From: Streptomyces caniscabiei
Lineage (GTDB): Bacteria; Actinomycetota; Actinomycetes; Streptomycetales; Streptomycetaceae
Assembly (NCBI RefSeq): GCF_014930365.1
Contig: NZ_JABXWI010000008.1
Coordinates: 416,202-480,201, forward strand
Length of the DNA: 64,000 nt
Direction: 5' to 3'
Part shown: in pieces, positions 1 to 7,786 of the stretch
How the letters are laid out: each line of letters starts with the position of its first letter
Position numbering within the stretch: position 1 is the first letter of the stretch
Made by a program: the position numbers and the translations under genes
The notes under the pieces: model-generated
Databases searched by the model: none
The model's input: the letters and a program-made list of their open reading frames with translations, nothing else
What the model was told of the DNA's origin: nothing

Positions 1-225
1 GCCGCCTGGGTCCTCCTTCCCGCAGGCGCCGCGGCACGCTTCTTCGACGCGTACGCGCGCGCGGACGAGGCCACCGTCCGCCGCGCCCGCGGGCTCGCCG
101 CCATGAAGTGCCTGTTCCTGATGCTCATGGGCCAGAACGGCGACCGGGGCCTGCCCGGCGGCAAGCCGGCCTGGGGGCCCGCGGGCCGGGCAGGACTCGA
201 ACGGGTCACCGCCGACCGGCACTAG
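1..225 (+). CDS. C-terminal part of a phosphotransferase (APH)-family protein, 5' end outside window
   Basis: An open frame runs from the first base to a TAG stop, giving 74 residues with no start inside the window. The tail has the look of the C-terminal helices of aminoglycoside-phosphotransferase/choline-kinase-like proteins: a Phe-Phe-Asp-Ala-Tyr motif, an Arg-Ala-Arg-Gly helix and a closing Trp-Gly-Pro...Gly-Leu-Glu-Arg segment. The catalytic loop lies upstream of the window, so substrate and activity cannot be judged. The next gene converges from the opposite strand 24 bases away. The family call is from tail resemblance only. Confidence 0.45.
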   Translation, partial: AAWVLLPAGAAARFFDAYARADEATVRRARGLAAMKCLFLMLMGQNGDRGLPGGKPAWGPAGRAGLERVTADRH

Positions 226-249
226 CTGTATTGCCCTGAGAGCGTGCCG

Positions 250-1830
250 CTACGCCGGGATGCGGCGGCCGAGGAACGCGGCCACCCGGTCGAGCGCCGG
301 GGCGTCCTCCGGCACGGGACGCTCCGGGGCGATCGATCCACCGGCGGTGCGGGGCAGTTCGCCGTAGATCTCCCGGACCACCGGGAGGGCGGCGCGCGCG
401 ATGTCGGGGTGCGGATCGCGGTCGCGGCCGAGGGCGGTCGCGAGGTCCCAGCCGTGCACCAGCAGTTCGACCAGGAGCTGCTCGACCACGCGACGGCCGG
501 GAGCCGGACCGACGGAGCGCTCCAGCAGGCCAGGCTGCCGGAAGGCGGCGCGGGCCGCGGCGGCGGCGGTCTCGAAGGCGGCCACGTGGTCGTCGCCGAG
601 GTGGTCGTCGGCGTGGCCGGCGGTGGGAGGCGTGCCCTGGGCCAGGCCGCCCCAGATGATGTTCTCCCACACCAGATGGTCGAGCAGGTCCCGTACGGTC
701 CACCCCTCGCAGGGGGTCGGCAGGCCGAACCGGTCCGGCGTGGCCGCGCGCACGAGGGCGCGCACGCTGTCCTGGACGCGGGCGAAGGCGTCCAGGACAC
801 CGCCGGGCCAGGCGTCGGTGTCGTCCGCGTAGAGTGCTTCGAGCGCGGCGGCGCGCGCACCCGGCGCGGGGTTGGCGTGCAACGCGGTGACCAGCCACCG
901 CCCTTCCGCCGCGATCCCGGCGGGCGCGGGCCGGCCACCGAGGACGCACAGCAGCTGCCAGAAGCGCTCGACGGCGGGTTCGGCCGCGGCGGTGAGCTGC
1001 TCGCGCAGCAGCGCACGTGCCCCGGTGCCGTCCACGCGCACGGCGGGGTCGGTGTTCGCGCGGCTGGGCAGCCAGGCGGCGACGACGTCGGCGACGGCCC
1101 GGTCGGCGGCGGGGGAGTCCGCCGCTACACCGGCCCGCGTCGCCTCGCGGACGCGTGCGGTCCAGACGTCGGTGAGCGCGCGCATCTCCTGTGCGGCGGA
1201 GGCGTCCTGAGCCCCCGGACCCTGACGGGCGCCGTACTCCGCGAGGCGCCGCACGGCGGGACGCAGGTCCCCGTCGGCGACCAGTTCGCCCAGCTCCAGC
1301 CAGGCCTCGACCTGCTCGTCGGTGGGATCGTCCGGCAGGTCGGAGCCGGCCGCGAGGAGCCCCTCGCGGAAGTGGGGCACCTCCAGATCGCCCAGGGCGT
1401 CGGTGAGGAAGTCGTGGACCAGCTCGCGGCGTTCGTCGGGAGACAGGTGGGCGGTGCGGGTCATCAGAGCGAGCCCCTCGTGGGTGGTACGGCGGGTGAC
1501 GGTGCGCAGGACGGCCTGGTGGGTCCGCAGACGACGGATCTGCGCCTCCAGTGCCTCGACGTGCGCGGCCGCCACCTCCGTGAGCCCGTCCTCGCGGTCC
1601 AGGGCGGCCCGGATCTCCCCGAGCCCCATCCCCAGGTCCCGCAGTGTGCGGGCCAGGCGCAGCCTGGCCACACCGGCGGCGTCATAGCGGCGGTAACCGC
1701 CGGAGGTCCGGCCGACCGGCGTCACGACCCCCACGTCCGACCAGTGCCGAACCACCTTCACCGGCAGCCCGACCTGCCGCGCCACGGCCCCGATGCTCCA
1801 CGCGGCCGACGCCACGTCGTCCCTGTGCAT
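250..1830 (-). CDS. MerR-family regulator fused to a DinB/mycothiol-dependent maleylpyruvate isomerase-like domain
   Basis: The protein has 526 residues. Residues about 10-80 form a MerR winged helix-turn-helix (Trp-Ser-Ile-Gly-Ala-Val-Ala then Gly-Tyr-Arg-Arg-Tyr), followed by an amphipathic dimerisation helix at about 83-112. The middle is helical and unassigned. Residues about 345-525 resemble the actinobacterial TIGR03086/MDMPI domain, with a Trp-Thr-Val-Arg-Asp-Leu-Leu-Asp-His metal-site motif near 372 and His-Gly-Trp-Asp-Leu near 458. MerR proteins bind between a stretched -35/-10 and twist the promoter on sensing a ligand, and the promoter in front of this gene has exactly that form, so autoregulation is likely. 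The ATG at 1830 is preferred because the -10 lies 7 nt upstream, implying a leaderless transcript; GTG 1839 is the alternative. The C-terminal domain may be the sensor or a thiol-linked enzyme. The inducer is unknown. Confidence 0.8.
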   Translation of the reverse strand: MHRDDVASAAWSIGAVARQVGLPVKVVRHWSDVGVVTPVGRTSGGYRRYDAAGVARLRLARTLRDLGMGLGEIRAALDREDGLTEVAAAHVEALEAQIRRLRTHQAVLRTVTRRTTHEGLALMTRTAHLSPDERRELVHDFLTDALGDLEVPHFREGLLAAGSDLPDDPTDEQVEAWLELGELVADGDLRPAVRRLAEYGARQGPGAQDASAAQEMRALTDVWTARVREATRAGVAADSPAADRAVADVVAAWLPSRANTDPAVRVDGTGARALLREQLTAAAEPAVERFWQLLCVLGGRPAPAGIAAEGRWLVTALHANPAPGARAAALEALYADDTDAWPGGVLDAFARVQDSVRALVRAATPDRFGLPTPCEGWTVRDLLDHLVWENIIWGGLAQGTPPTAGHADDHLGDDHVAAFETAAAAARAAFRQPGLLERSVGPAPGRRVVEQLLVELLVHGWDLATALGRDRDPHPDIARAALPVVREIYGELPRTAGGSIAPERPVPEDAPALDRVAAFLGRRIPA

Positions 1831-1837
1831 GTGCCCC

Positions 1838-1868
1838 ACTCTCGACTCTCCCTCGGTGGGAGAGTCAA
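1838..1868 (-). promoter_or_regulatory. MerR-type promoter with 19-bp spacer and operator palindrome
   Basis: Reading the minus strand, TTGACT (1863-1868) and GAGAGT (1838-1843) are separated by 19 bp. The spacer holds a perfect inverted repeat, arms GACTCTCCC and GGGAGAGTC around 5 bp (1844-1866). A 19-bp spacer with a central dyad is the hallmark of MerR-controlled promoters. The predicted start of transcription coincides with the ATG of the MerR gene, so the mRNA would be leaderless. Confidence 0.75.
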
Positions 1869-1943
1869 GCAGCCGCGGCACGCCACCGGAGCCGCGTCTC
1901 AAGTAGGCGCAGTCCAGGCCGAGTTGTGGCAGGATGCGATGGC

Positions 1944-3344
1944 ATGTCGCCGTCGATCACGTGGTCGCCCGAGTCCGGTCGTCGTCCGATGAGCGTGCTG
2001 CTCGTCCTGCTGGTGCACCTCCTCGTGGTCGGTCCGGCGGCGTGGGACGCCGGCGCGGCGGCCGGGCGGGGGACCGAGGGGGTCGCGACACCCGATCTCG
2101 CCCGCCACGACGTGTCCCTGCGCTCCGACGGCGACGGCGATCACTGGACCGGACGGCAGCGGGTGTCGTTCCGCAACGCCTCGCGGCAGCCGCTGCACGA
2201 GGTGTACCTGCGTCTGTGGGGCAACGGCGAGGACGGGTGCGGCACGCCCGGCACGCCTCCGCCCGTCACCGTGTCGCACGTCGAGGGCGGCACACCGGAC
2301 CGGCTCACCGTGGGGTGCACGGCCCTGCGCGTCGCCCTGACCACGCCGCTCGGGTACGGACAGCGGACCTCGCTCTCCTTCGACGTCTCCCTCACCGTGC
2401 CCGACCGCAACGCCCGCTTCGGCCGCGAGGGCGCCCACCGCTTCCTCGGCAACGCCCTCCCGGTGCTCGCCGTGCACGACGCCCAGGGCCGGCACCTCGA
2501 CCCGTACGTGTCACTCGGCGAGAGTTTCCACGCGCTCGCGAGCGACTTCCGGGTCCGTCTCGACCACCCGTCGGCCCTGAAGGTGCCCGCGACCGGTCGC
2601 ACCCGCGCCCTCCCCGGCGGCAGCGGCCGTACGGTCACGCTGAGCGTCGCGCACCGGGTGCGGGACTTCGCGTGGGCGGCGGGCCCGTTCCGTACGGCGA
2701 CGGAGACCACGCCCGGAGGGGTGCGCGTGAAGTCGTACTGGGCGAGCGACACACCCGCCGAGGGGGTGCGCCTCAACCGCGCGGACGCCGTCGCCGCGAT
2801 CGACCGCTTCGGCGCGGAGTTCGGCCGCTACCCGTACGGCGAGATCGACCTCGTGATGACCGGCGGGTTCGGCGGCGGCATGGAGTACCCGGGCCTGGTC
2901 CTGGTCGGCACGACCGAGGAGGGCGGCGCCGTCGTCCACGAACTGGCGCACCAGTGGTGGTACGGCATCGTCGGCAACGACGAGTACGCCTCACCATGGC
3001 TGGACGAGAGCTTCGCCCAGTACGCCAACGCCCGCTTCTACGGGTGGGAGACCCGCGACTGCTGGTCGGACGTCCAGTGGCCGAGCGACAGCGCCGCGCT
3101 GACCAACTCGATGGCCTACTGGTCGGAGCACCGCGACGAGTACCACCTCGTCTACACGGCGGGCCCCTGCGCCCTGGCCGACCTGGAACGCGCGCTCGGC
3201 GCCGACACCATGGCCCGGTTCCTCAAGGGGTACGTCCGGGACCACTGGTACGGCGTCTCCACCACGGCCGCCTTCAAGAAGGCCGCACAGGCGGCCACGG
3301 ACGAGGATCTCGGCCCGTTCTGGGAGGCCCACCGCATCCGGTGA
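1944..3344 (+). CDS. secreted M1-family zinc metallopeptidase
   Basis: The protein has 466 residues. An N-terminal Arg-Arg followed by a Leu/Val-rich core (about residues 13-31) is a secretion signal. The exopeptidase motif Gly-Gly-Met-Glu-Tyr is near residue 311. The zinc site His-Glu-Leu-Ala-His-Gln-Trp is near 330, with the third ligand Glu in Trp-Leu-Asp-Glu-Ser-Phe-Ala near 353. All gluzincin M1 catalytic elements are therefore present. It is shorter than full aminopeptidase N, as is common for secreted Streptomyces M1 proteins, and probably trims N-terminal residues from peptides outside the cell. The ATG at 1944 is favoured by an AGGA about 10 bases upstream; ATG 1989 would remove the charged n-region of the signal. 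Confidence 0.85.
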   Translation: MSPSITWSPESGRRPMSVLLVLLVHLLVVGPAAWDAGAAAGRGTEGVATPDLARHDVSLRSDGDGDHWTGRQRVSFRNASRQPLHEVYLRLWGNGEDGCGTPGTPPPVTVSHVEGGTPDRLTVGCTALRVALTTPLGYGQRTSLSFDVSLTVPDRNARFGREGAHRFLGNALPVLAVHDAQGRHLDPYVSLGESFHALASDFRVRLDHPSALKVPATGRTRALPGGSGRTVTLSVAHRVRDFAWAAGPFRTATETTPGGVRVKSYWASDTPAEGVRLNRADAVAAIDRFGAEFGRYPYGEIDLVMTGGFGGGMEYPGLVLVGTTEEGGAVVHELAHQWWYGIVGNDEYASPWLDESFAQYANARFYGWETRDCWSDVQWPSDSAALTNSMAYWSEHRDEYHLVYTAGPCALADLERALGADTMARFLKGYVRDHWYGVSTTAAFKKAAQAATDEDLGPFWEAHRIR

Positions 3345-3456
3345 GTGCGGCAAGTTCCCGTGCCGGGGGGCGGCACGCGGGCTAGGAGGTTCGGGGTGCG
3401 TGCTGTGGGATGTCCGGCGCCCGACATCCACGTATCCGACACACGAAGAGCCGCTC

Positions 3457-4152
3457 ATGAATCCCCGGAAGAAGTCAGGTCCCCAGGATCCGGCGGGACC
3501 ACGACCAGCCTCTCGACCACGACCGACGTCTCGGCCACCGCAGTACCCGCGGGCCCAGGACTCCTTACAGGACCCGTTCGTCGCCGTGCTCCTCTACCTG
3601 AGCCATCTCGACCACGAACGCCTGTATTCCGAGGACGAGTTGAGCCGCGCGATCCACGACTGCCACCGGTCGTACGGCAGCGCAGTCGACCTGTACACCT
3701 GGTACGGACAGTCGTTGAGCGCCGGTCAGGCCGCGCACGCCGCGGCCGTCGTCCGGGAGCGGCGGGAATGGGCCCTGCGGATCGCCGCGGACCTGGCCGA
3801 CCGCCACCCCTACGACCGCGCCCTGCCCTGGTGTTCGGGCGTCACCCTGGCCGAGGCCCTCCGGTCGGTGGGCGTGGACCGCACGGTCCGCGACGCCCGC
3901 CGGCGCGCCTTCCTCGTCGCCGCCCCCGTCATCGGCCTGTACCTGGCGATCAGTTGTCTGGGCGGAGCGGCCGAGAGCGTCATGACCGTGTCGGTGCTGG
4001 GTCCGTTGAACGTGGGCCTCCTGCTCGGACTGGTCCAGCTCCTCGCCGTCGCGGCATGGGTCCAGTGGTACGGCCGGTACTGCGGAACCTCCGTCGATCC
4101 GCTCGTCGAGAGCCCGCTCACCTCCGGCGAGCGACGGGAGCACCACCCGTGA
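3457..4152 (+). CDS. DUF485-domain membrane protein, partner of the downstream symporter
   Basis: The protein has 231 residues. The first ~40 are Pro/Arg-rich and disordered. The middle is soluble and helical, with no known domain recognised. Residues about 145-215 hold two transmembrane helices ending in Trp-Tyr-Gly-Arg-Tyr, which matches DUF485. DUF485 proteins (YjcH-like) are usually encoded directly before an acetate/solute symporter of the ActP type, and that is the case here: the next gene starts inside this stop codon (GTGA). The long N-terminal region is unusual, since stand-alone DUF485 proteins are near 100 residues. The start was set at ATG 3457, which has a purine-rich GAAGAG upstream. 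Role inferred: accessory subunit of the symporter. Confidence 0.7.
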   Translation: MNPRKKSGPQDPAGPRPASRPRPTSRPPQYPRAQDSLQDPFVAVLLYLSHLDHERLYSEDELSRAIHDCHRSYGSAVDLYTWYGQSLSAGQAAHAAAVVRERREWALRIAADLADRHPYDRALPWCSGVTLAEALRSVGVDRTVRDARRRAFLVAAPVIGLYLAISCLGGAAESVMTVSVLGPLNVGLLLGLVQLLAVAAWVQWYGRYCGTSVDPLVESPLTSGERREHHP

Positions 4153-5744
4153 CAGGTACCGGCGTCACCGTCGATCTGCCGGTCTTCTTCGTCTTCCTCG
4201 TGTGCGCCCTGTTCCTCGTGATGTGGGCCGGACCGCAGCGGGGAACGGTGACAGAGTTCTACGTCAGCGACGGCCTCCTCAAGCCCGGGCACAACGGGGT
4301 CGCCCTGTTCGGCGACGTCATGTCCGCGGCGGCGCTCCTGGGCAGCCCCGGCCTGATCGCGCTCACCGGATACGACGGCACGCTCTCCGTGCTCGGCCCG
4401 GCCGTCTCGTGGATCGTCATCCTCCTCCTGGTGGCGGAGCGGTACCACAGCACCACCGAGTTCACCGTCGGCGACCGCCTCGCGCGGCGGCTGCGGTCCC
4501 GTCCGGTGCACCTCGCGGCGGGTGTCGCGACCCTCGTCGTCTGCCTCCTGTACCTGATCGCCCAACTCGTCGGAGCCAGTGCGCTCACGGTGGGGATCCT
4601 CGGCTCGGCCGGACGGGGCATGGAAGGGGCGGTGTCCGCCGGTCTCGGCGCGATGATGGTCCTCTACGTCGTCCTCGGCGGGATGCGGGCGGCCACGCTG
4701 GTCCAGACGGTCAAGGCGGTCCTCCTCGTCGGCGGCGGTGTCGGCCTGGCCGTGCTGATCCTCGCCAGGTTCGACTTCGACCCGGGCGCGCTGCTGAGCT
4801 CGGCCGCCCAGGGCAGCGGGCACGGGGACGACTTCCTGAGCCCGGGGCTCCGTTTCGGGGGCGGCGGATCGACCCGACTGGACTCCCTGAGCGAGCAGTT
4901 GGCCCTGTTGATCGGAGCCGGCGGCCTGCCGCACCTGCTGATGCGGATCAGCACCGTCCCCACGCCGAGCGGCGCACGCCGGTCGGTCCAGTACGCCGCC
5001 CTGCTGACCGTCGTGTTCTATCTGGCCGCGCTCGTGCTCGGCTTCGGGGCGGCGGCGCTCGTCGGCACCCAGACGATCGCGGCGGACAATCCCTCCGGCA
5101 ACACGGCGGTGCTCCTCCTCGCGGCGGACATCGGTGGTTCTCTCCTGCTCACCGTGGTCGCCTGTCTGGCCTTCGCCACCGTCCTCGCCGTCGTGGCGGG
5201 CGTCACGCTCGCCGCCGCGACCTCCCTGGCCCACGACATCTACGGCGCCTTCCTCACCCGGGGCACGGCGACGGGGGAGCGCGAACTGTTCGTCGCACGC
5301 GCGGCGGCCGTGGTGGTCGGCACGGTCGCCACAGTGCTGGCCGTGTTCGCGCGCAGCCTCAACGTCTCGTTCCTCATCGGCCTGGCGTTCGCGGTGGCCG
5401 CCTCGGCGATCGTCCCCGCCCTGCTGTACGGCATGTACTGGAGGAAGTTCACCACCCGGGGCGCGACGTGGAGCATCTACGGCGGGCTGCTGACCTCCGT
5501 GACCCTGGTGGTGCTCTCGCCCCAGGTCTCGGGCAGCGCCACCGCGCTGCTGCCGCACCTCGACTTCGCGGTGTTCCCGTTGCGCAATCCGGGGCTCGTC
5601 GCGATCCCGGCCGGATTCCTCCTCGGCTGGCTGGGCTCCGTACTCCCCGGACCGGCGGGGCGTCCCGATGCCGTCGTCCGTCCGCCCACGGACGCGGAGG
5701 AACGCGGGGCCGCCGCGGGCAGCGAGGTCCGCCCTCGCGCGTGA
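4149..5744 (+). CDS. sodium:solute symporter (SSS family, ActP-like)
   Basis: The protein has 531 residues and about 13 hydrophobic segments, the usual size and topology of SSS transporters. Early motifs such as Phe-Tyr-Val-Ser-Asp-Gly and Ser-Ala-Ala-Ala-Leu-Leu-Gly are typical of the ActP/monocarboxylate branch, and the DUF485 partner overlapping upstream supports uptake of acetate, propionate or another short carboxylate driven by sodium. The GTG start at 4149 overlaps the preceding TGA, so the two are translationally coupled. The substrate cannot be read from sequence. Confidence 0.85.
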   Translation: MTGTGVTVDLPVFFVFLVCALFLVMWAGPQRGTVTEFYVSDGLLKPGHNGVALFGDVMSAAALLGSPGLIALTGYDGTLSVLGPAVSWIVILLLVAERYHSTTEFTVGDRLARRLRSRPVHLAAGVATLVVCLLYLIAQLVGASALTVGILGSAGRGMEGAVSAGLGAMMVLYVVLGGMRAATLVQTVKAVLLVGGGVGLAVLILARFDFDPGALLSSAAQGSGHGDDFLSPGLRFGGGGSTRLDSLSEQLALLIGAGGLPHLLMRISTVPTPSGARRSVQYAALLTVVFYLAALVLGFGAAALVGTQTIAADNPSGNTAVLLLAADIGGSLLLTVVACLAFATVLAVVAGVTLAAATSLAHDIYGAFLTRGTATGERELFVARAAAVVVGTVATVLAVFARSLNVSFLIGLAFAVAASAIVPALLYGMYWRKFTTRGATWSIYGGLLTSVTLVVLSPQVSGSATALLPHLDFAVFPLRNPGLVAIPAGFLLGWLGSVLPGPAGRPDAVVRPPTDAEERGAAAGSEVRPRA

Positions 5745-5815
5745 GCGGCGTCGGACACATGTCACGGCGTGGTCAACGGTCCACCACCGGACGCTGAGCA
5801 GGGCCGCACCCCGCT

Positions 5816-5828
5816 TACAGTGGTGGGG
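5816..5828 (+). promoter_or_regulatory. -10 element for a leaderless XRE-cupin transcript
   Basis: TACAGT at 5816-5821 fits a Streptomyces HrdB-type -10 and ends 6 bases before the GTG start at 5828, so transcription would begin at or next to the start codon. No convincing ribosome site is present between them. The -35 is weak. Confidence 0.4.
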
Positions 5829-6439
5829 TGTCCTCAGGAAACGCCGTCGTCGCGCGCAATGTGCGCCGTCTCAGAGAGCAGCGGGGCCTGTCCCTGGCCG
5901 GGTTGGCCCGGGAGGCGGGCCTCGCCAAACAGACGCTGTCGAACCTGGAACAGGGCACCGGCAACCCCACCGTGGACACATTGTTCTCGATCGCCACCGC
6001 GTTGGGGGTGCCGGTCACCCGGCTGGTCGCCGAGCGCGAGCAGGTGATGACCGTTCAGCGGGGCGCCGACGTCGTCTGGAAGGAGCACGAGGGGTTCGCC
6101 ACCCGGGCCCTCGACCATGTGTACGGCTCGGGTGTCATCGAGAACTACGTCGTCCGCGTCGCCCCCGACCGGGACGGCACGCGGAGGCCGGCCGAGCCGC
6201 ACCCGGTGGGCACGTTGGAGCACCTGTACGTGATCAGCGGCCGGGTGCGGGTCGGCCCGGCGGACAGCCCGGTGGAGCTGTGCACCGGTGACTTCGTGCG
6301 CTACCCGGGCGACCGGCCGCATGTGTACGAGTCGCTGGAGGAGGAGAGCCTGGTGCACATCGTGGTGAGCGTGCCGCGTGTGCAGCCCGGCACCGGGGGC
6401 ACGAACACGAGGCGGACCCACGGCGACGCCGGGCACTGA
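5828..6439 (+). CDS. XRE-family regulator with C-terminal cupin domain
   Basis: The protein has 203 residues. Residues about 8-62 are a Cro/CI-type helix-turn-helix (Arg-Glu-Gln-Arg-Gly-Leu-Ser-Leu-Ala, then Ser-Asn-Leu-Glu-Gln-Gly). Residues about 105-185 form a cupin barrel with the Gly-Asp-Phe-Val-Arg-Tyr-Pro-Gly-Asp-Arg-Pro-His core. Members of this class regulate small-molecule transport or catabolism, the cupin acting as ligand sensor. It follows the symporter gene by 83 bases on the same strand but seems to have its own promoter. It could regulate the symporter; that is inference. It converges with the IclR gene. Confidence 0.8.
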   Translation: MSSGNAVVARNVRRLREQRGLSLAGLAREAGLAKQTLSNLEQGTGNPTVDTLFSIATALGVPVTRLVAEREQVMTVQRGADVVWKEHEGFATRALDHVYGSGVIENYVVRVAPDRDGTRRPAEPHPVGTLEHLYVISGRVRVGPADSPVELCTGDFVRYPGDRPHVYESLEEESLVHIVVSVPRVQPGTGGTNTRRTHGDAGH

Positions 6440-6499
6440 GCCGCTCGTCCGCCGGGCCGGAGGACGGGGTCGCCCCCGGGCGGCCGTGCCCCCGGCGCC

Positions 6500-7390
6500 C
6501 TACGGTGTCTGCCGCTGGGCCCGGGCGGCGGCGTTGATCGCACGCGCCGCCTCGTAGGCCACGCGACGCAGGGCGGGGGCGAAGCGGGCCCGGTCGAAAC
6601 GGTGGTCCGCGCCGGCGACGGAGAGCGCCGCGACCGGCCGACCCGCGGGCCCCATGACGGGGACGGCGACACAGGTGAGGCCGAGGGTGGCCTCCTGGCG
6701 GTCGTACGCGATGCCGTCCCGGCGGATGCGCTGCAACTCGGCGCGGAAGGCGGTGGGGTCGGTGATCGTGTAGTCGGTGAGCTTCGGCAGCCCCGCCGCG
6801 ACCGCCGCCTCCATGGCATCGTGGTCGAAGGCCAGCAGGGCCTTGCCGACGGCGGTGCAGTACGCGGGCAGCCGGGCGCCGATGCGCGAGGGGGAGCGGG
6901 TGGCGCGGTGCCCGTGGATCTTGTTGACGTACACGATGTCGGTGTCGTGCAGCACCGCGAGGTGAACGGTCTCCTGAGTCAGCACATACAGGTCCGCGAG
7001 ATGGGGCAGCAGTCGTTCGCGCAGCAGCAGGGAGGTCGGGCCGTAGACCCGGGTGCCGATGTCGAAGAGCTGGGCGCCCAGCCGGTAGTCGCTGCCGACC
7101 CGCTCGACCAGGTCGTTGCGCTGGAGGATGCCCAACAGCCGGAAGGCGGTCGACTTGGTGAGACGGGTACGGCGGGCCAACTCGCTCACGCCGATCTCCC
7201 GGTCCTCCTCGGCCAGCGACTTCAGCAGGACGAGCGCCTTGTCGACCGCGGTCCGCTGATCGGACGGGGCCGTCGGCGCCTGGGCGCGCGGACCGTCCGC
7301 GAGCGGACCCTGGGCGAGGGAGGGATCTGCGAGCGAGGCGTCGGTGAGGGCACTCTCGACGAGGTCGGGCGTGGGGGAGTGAACTGACAT
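6500..7390 (-). CDS. IclR-family regulator of the phenylpropionate locus
   Basis: The protein has 296 residues. A low-complexity Ala/Asp/Pro N-terminus (about 1-50) precedes an IclR winged helix (about 55-120: Ala-Val-Asp-Lys-Ala-Leu, Ser-Glu-Leu-Ala-Arg-Arg, Thr-Lys-Ser-Thr-Ala-Phe-Arg-Leu-Leu) and the effector-binding GAF-like domain (about 125-290, with Ala-Tyr-Cys-Thr-Ala-Val-Gly-Lys-Ala). It is divergent from the hca/mhp genes, a common arrangement for IclR regulators of aromatic catabolism. ATG 7390 has a GGGAG ribosome site; ATG 7423 in frame lacks one. A strong promoter with an overlapping palindrome lies upstream, pointing to autorepression. The likely effector is the aromatic acid or a pathway intermediate. 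Confidence 0.85.
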   Translation of the reverse strand: MSVHSPTPDLVESALTDASLADPSLAQGPLADGPRAQAPTAPSDQRTAVDKALVLLKSLAEEDREIGVSELARRTRLTKSTAFRLLGILQRNDLVERVGSDYRLGAQLFDIGTRVYGPTSLLLRERLLPHLADLYVLTQETVHLAVLHDTDIVYVNKIHGHRATRSPSRIGARLPAYCTAVGKALLAFDHDAMEAAVAAGLPKLTDYTITDPTAFRAELQRIRRDGIAYDRQEATLGLTCVAVPVMGPAGRPVAALSVAGADHRFDRARFAPALRRVAYEAARAINAAARAQRQTP

Positions 7391-7428
7391 GGCGGGCTCC
7401 CGGAACTGTGCGGATGCAGCCATCAAAA

Positions 7429-7470
7429 TGGACGCGCGTCCAATGTAGAGGGCCCTTTGCGGGTTGTAAA
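7429..7470 (-). promoter_or_regulatory. IclR gene promoter with overlapping operator
   Basis: On the minus strand, TTTACA (7465-7470) and TACATT (7442-7447) are spaced by exactly 17 bp, one of the best sigma-70-type promoters in this GC-rich window. A perfect 14-bp palindrome, TGGACGCGCGTCCA (7429-7442), starts at the -10 and covers the transcription start, which suits repression of the IclR gene by its own product. TGGA...TCCA dyads resemble known IclR-family sites. Confidence 0.65.
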
Positions 7471-7786
7471 CGGGCGGGGACGTTCCGTCGACCGCACCGC
7501 GTCGGCGTGCCGCATCACGGCACGGCGGCTGGGCCGAGCCTTCACGCCTGGAGTCTGCTGAGCCCATGCACCGACTCGACACCGCGGCGCCGACGCTCCG
7601 CTCAGCGGCCCCTGCGCCCCGGCACGCAGGCGCCGCGCGACCTGGGGAGTCGGGTGGTCCGGCGGTCCCGCGCCGCGGGTCCGCGCGACCGGTCCACGCA
7701 CCGGCACCCGCACCCCCGCGCCCACCCGTACCCGTAGCGCCCGACCGCTCCGCCCCGGTCCCGACCCGTGCCGAGGAGGCCCGGCG
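7448..7786. other. intergenic leader upstream of the hca operon
   Basis: About 340 bases between the IclR promoter core and the dioxygenase gene. I see no supportable reading frame. The distal part is Pro/Arg/Ala-codon-like low-complexity GC-rich DNA. The plus-strand promoter of the catabolic operon should lie here or in the operator region, but no clear -35/-10 pair was found. A GAGG purine run about 15 bases before ATG 7787 is the likely ribosome site. Confidence 0.4.
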
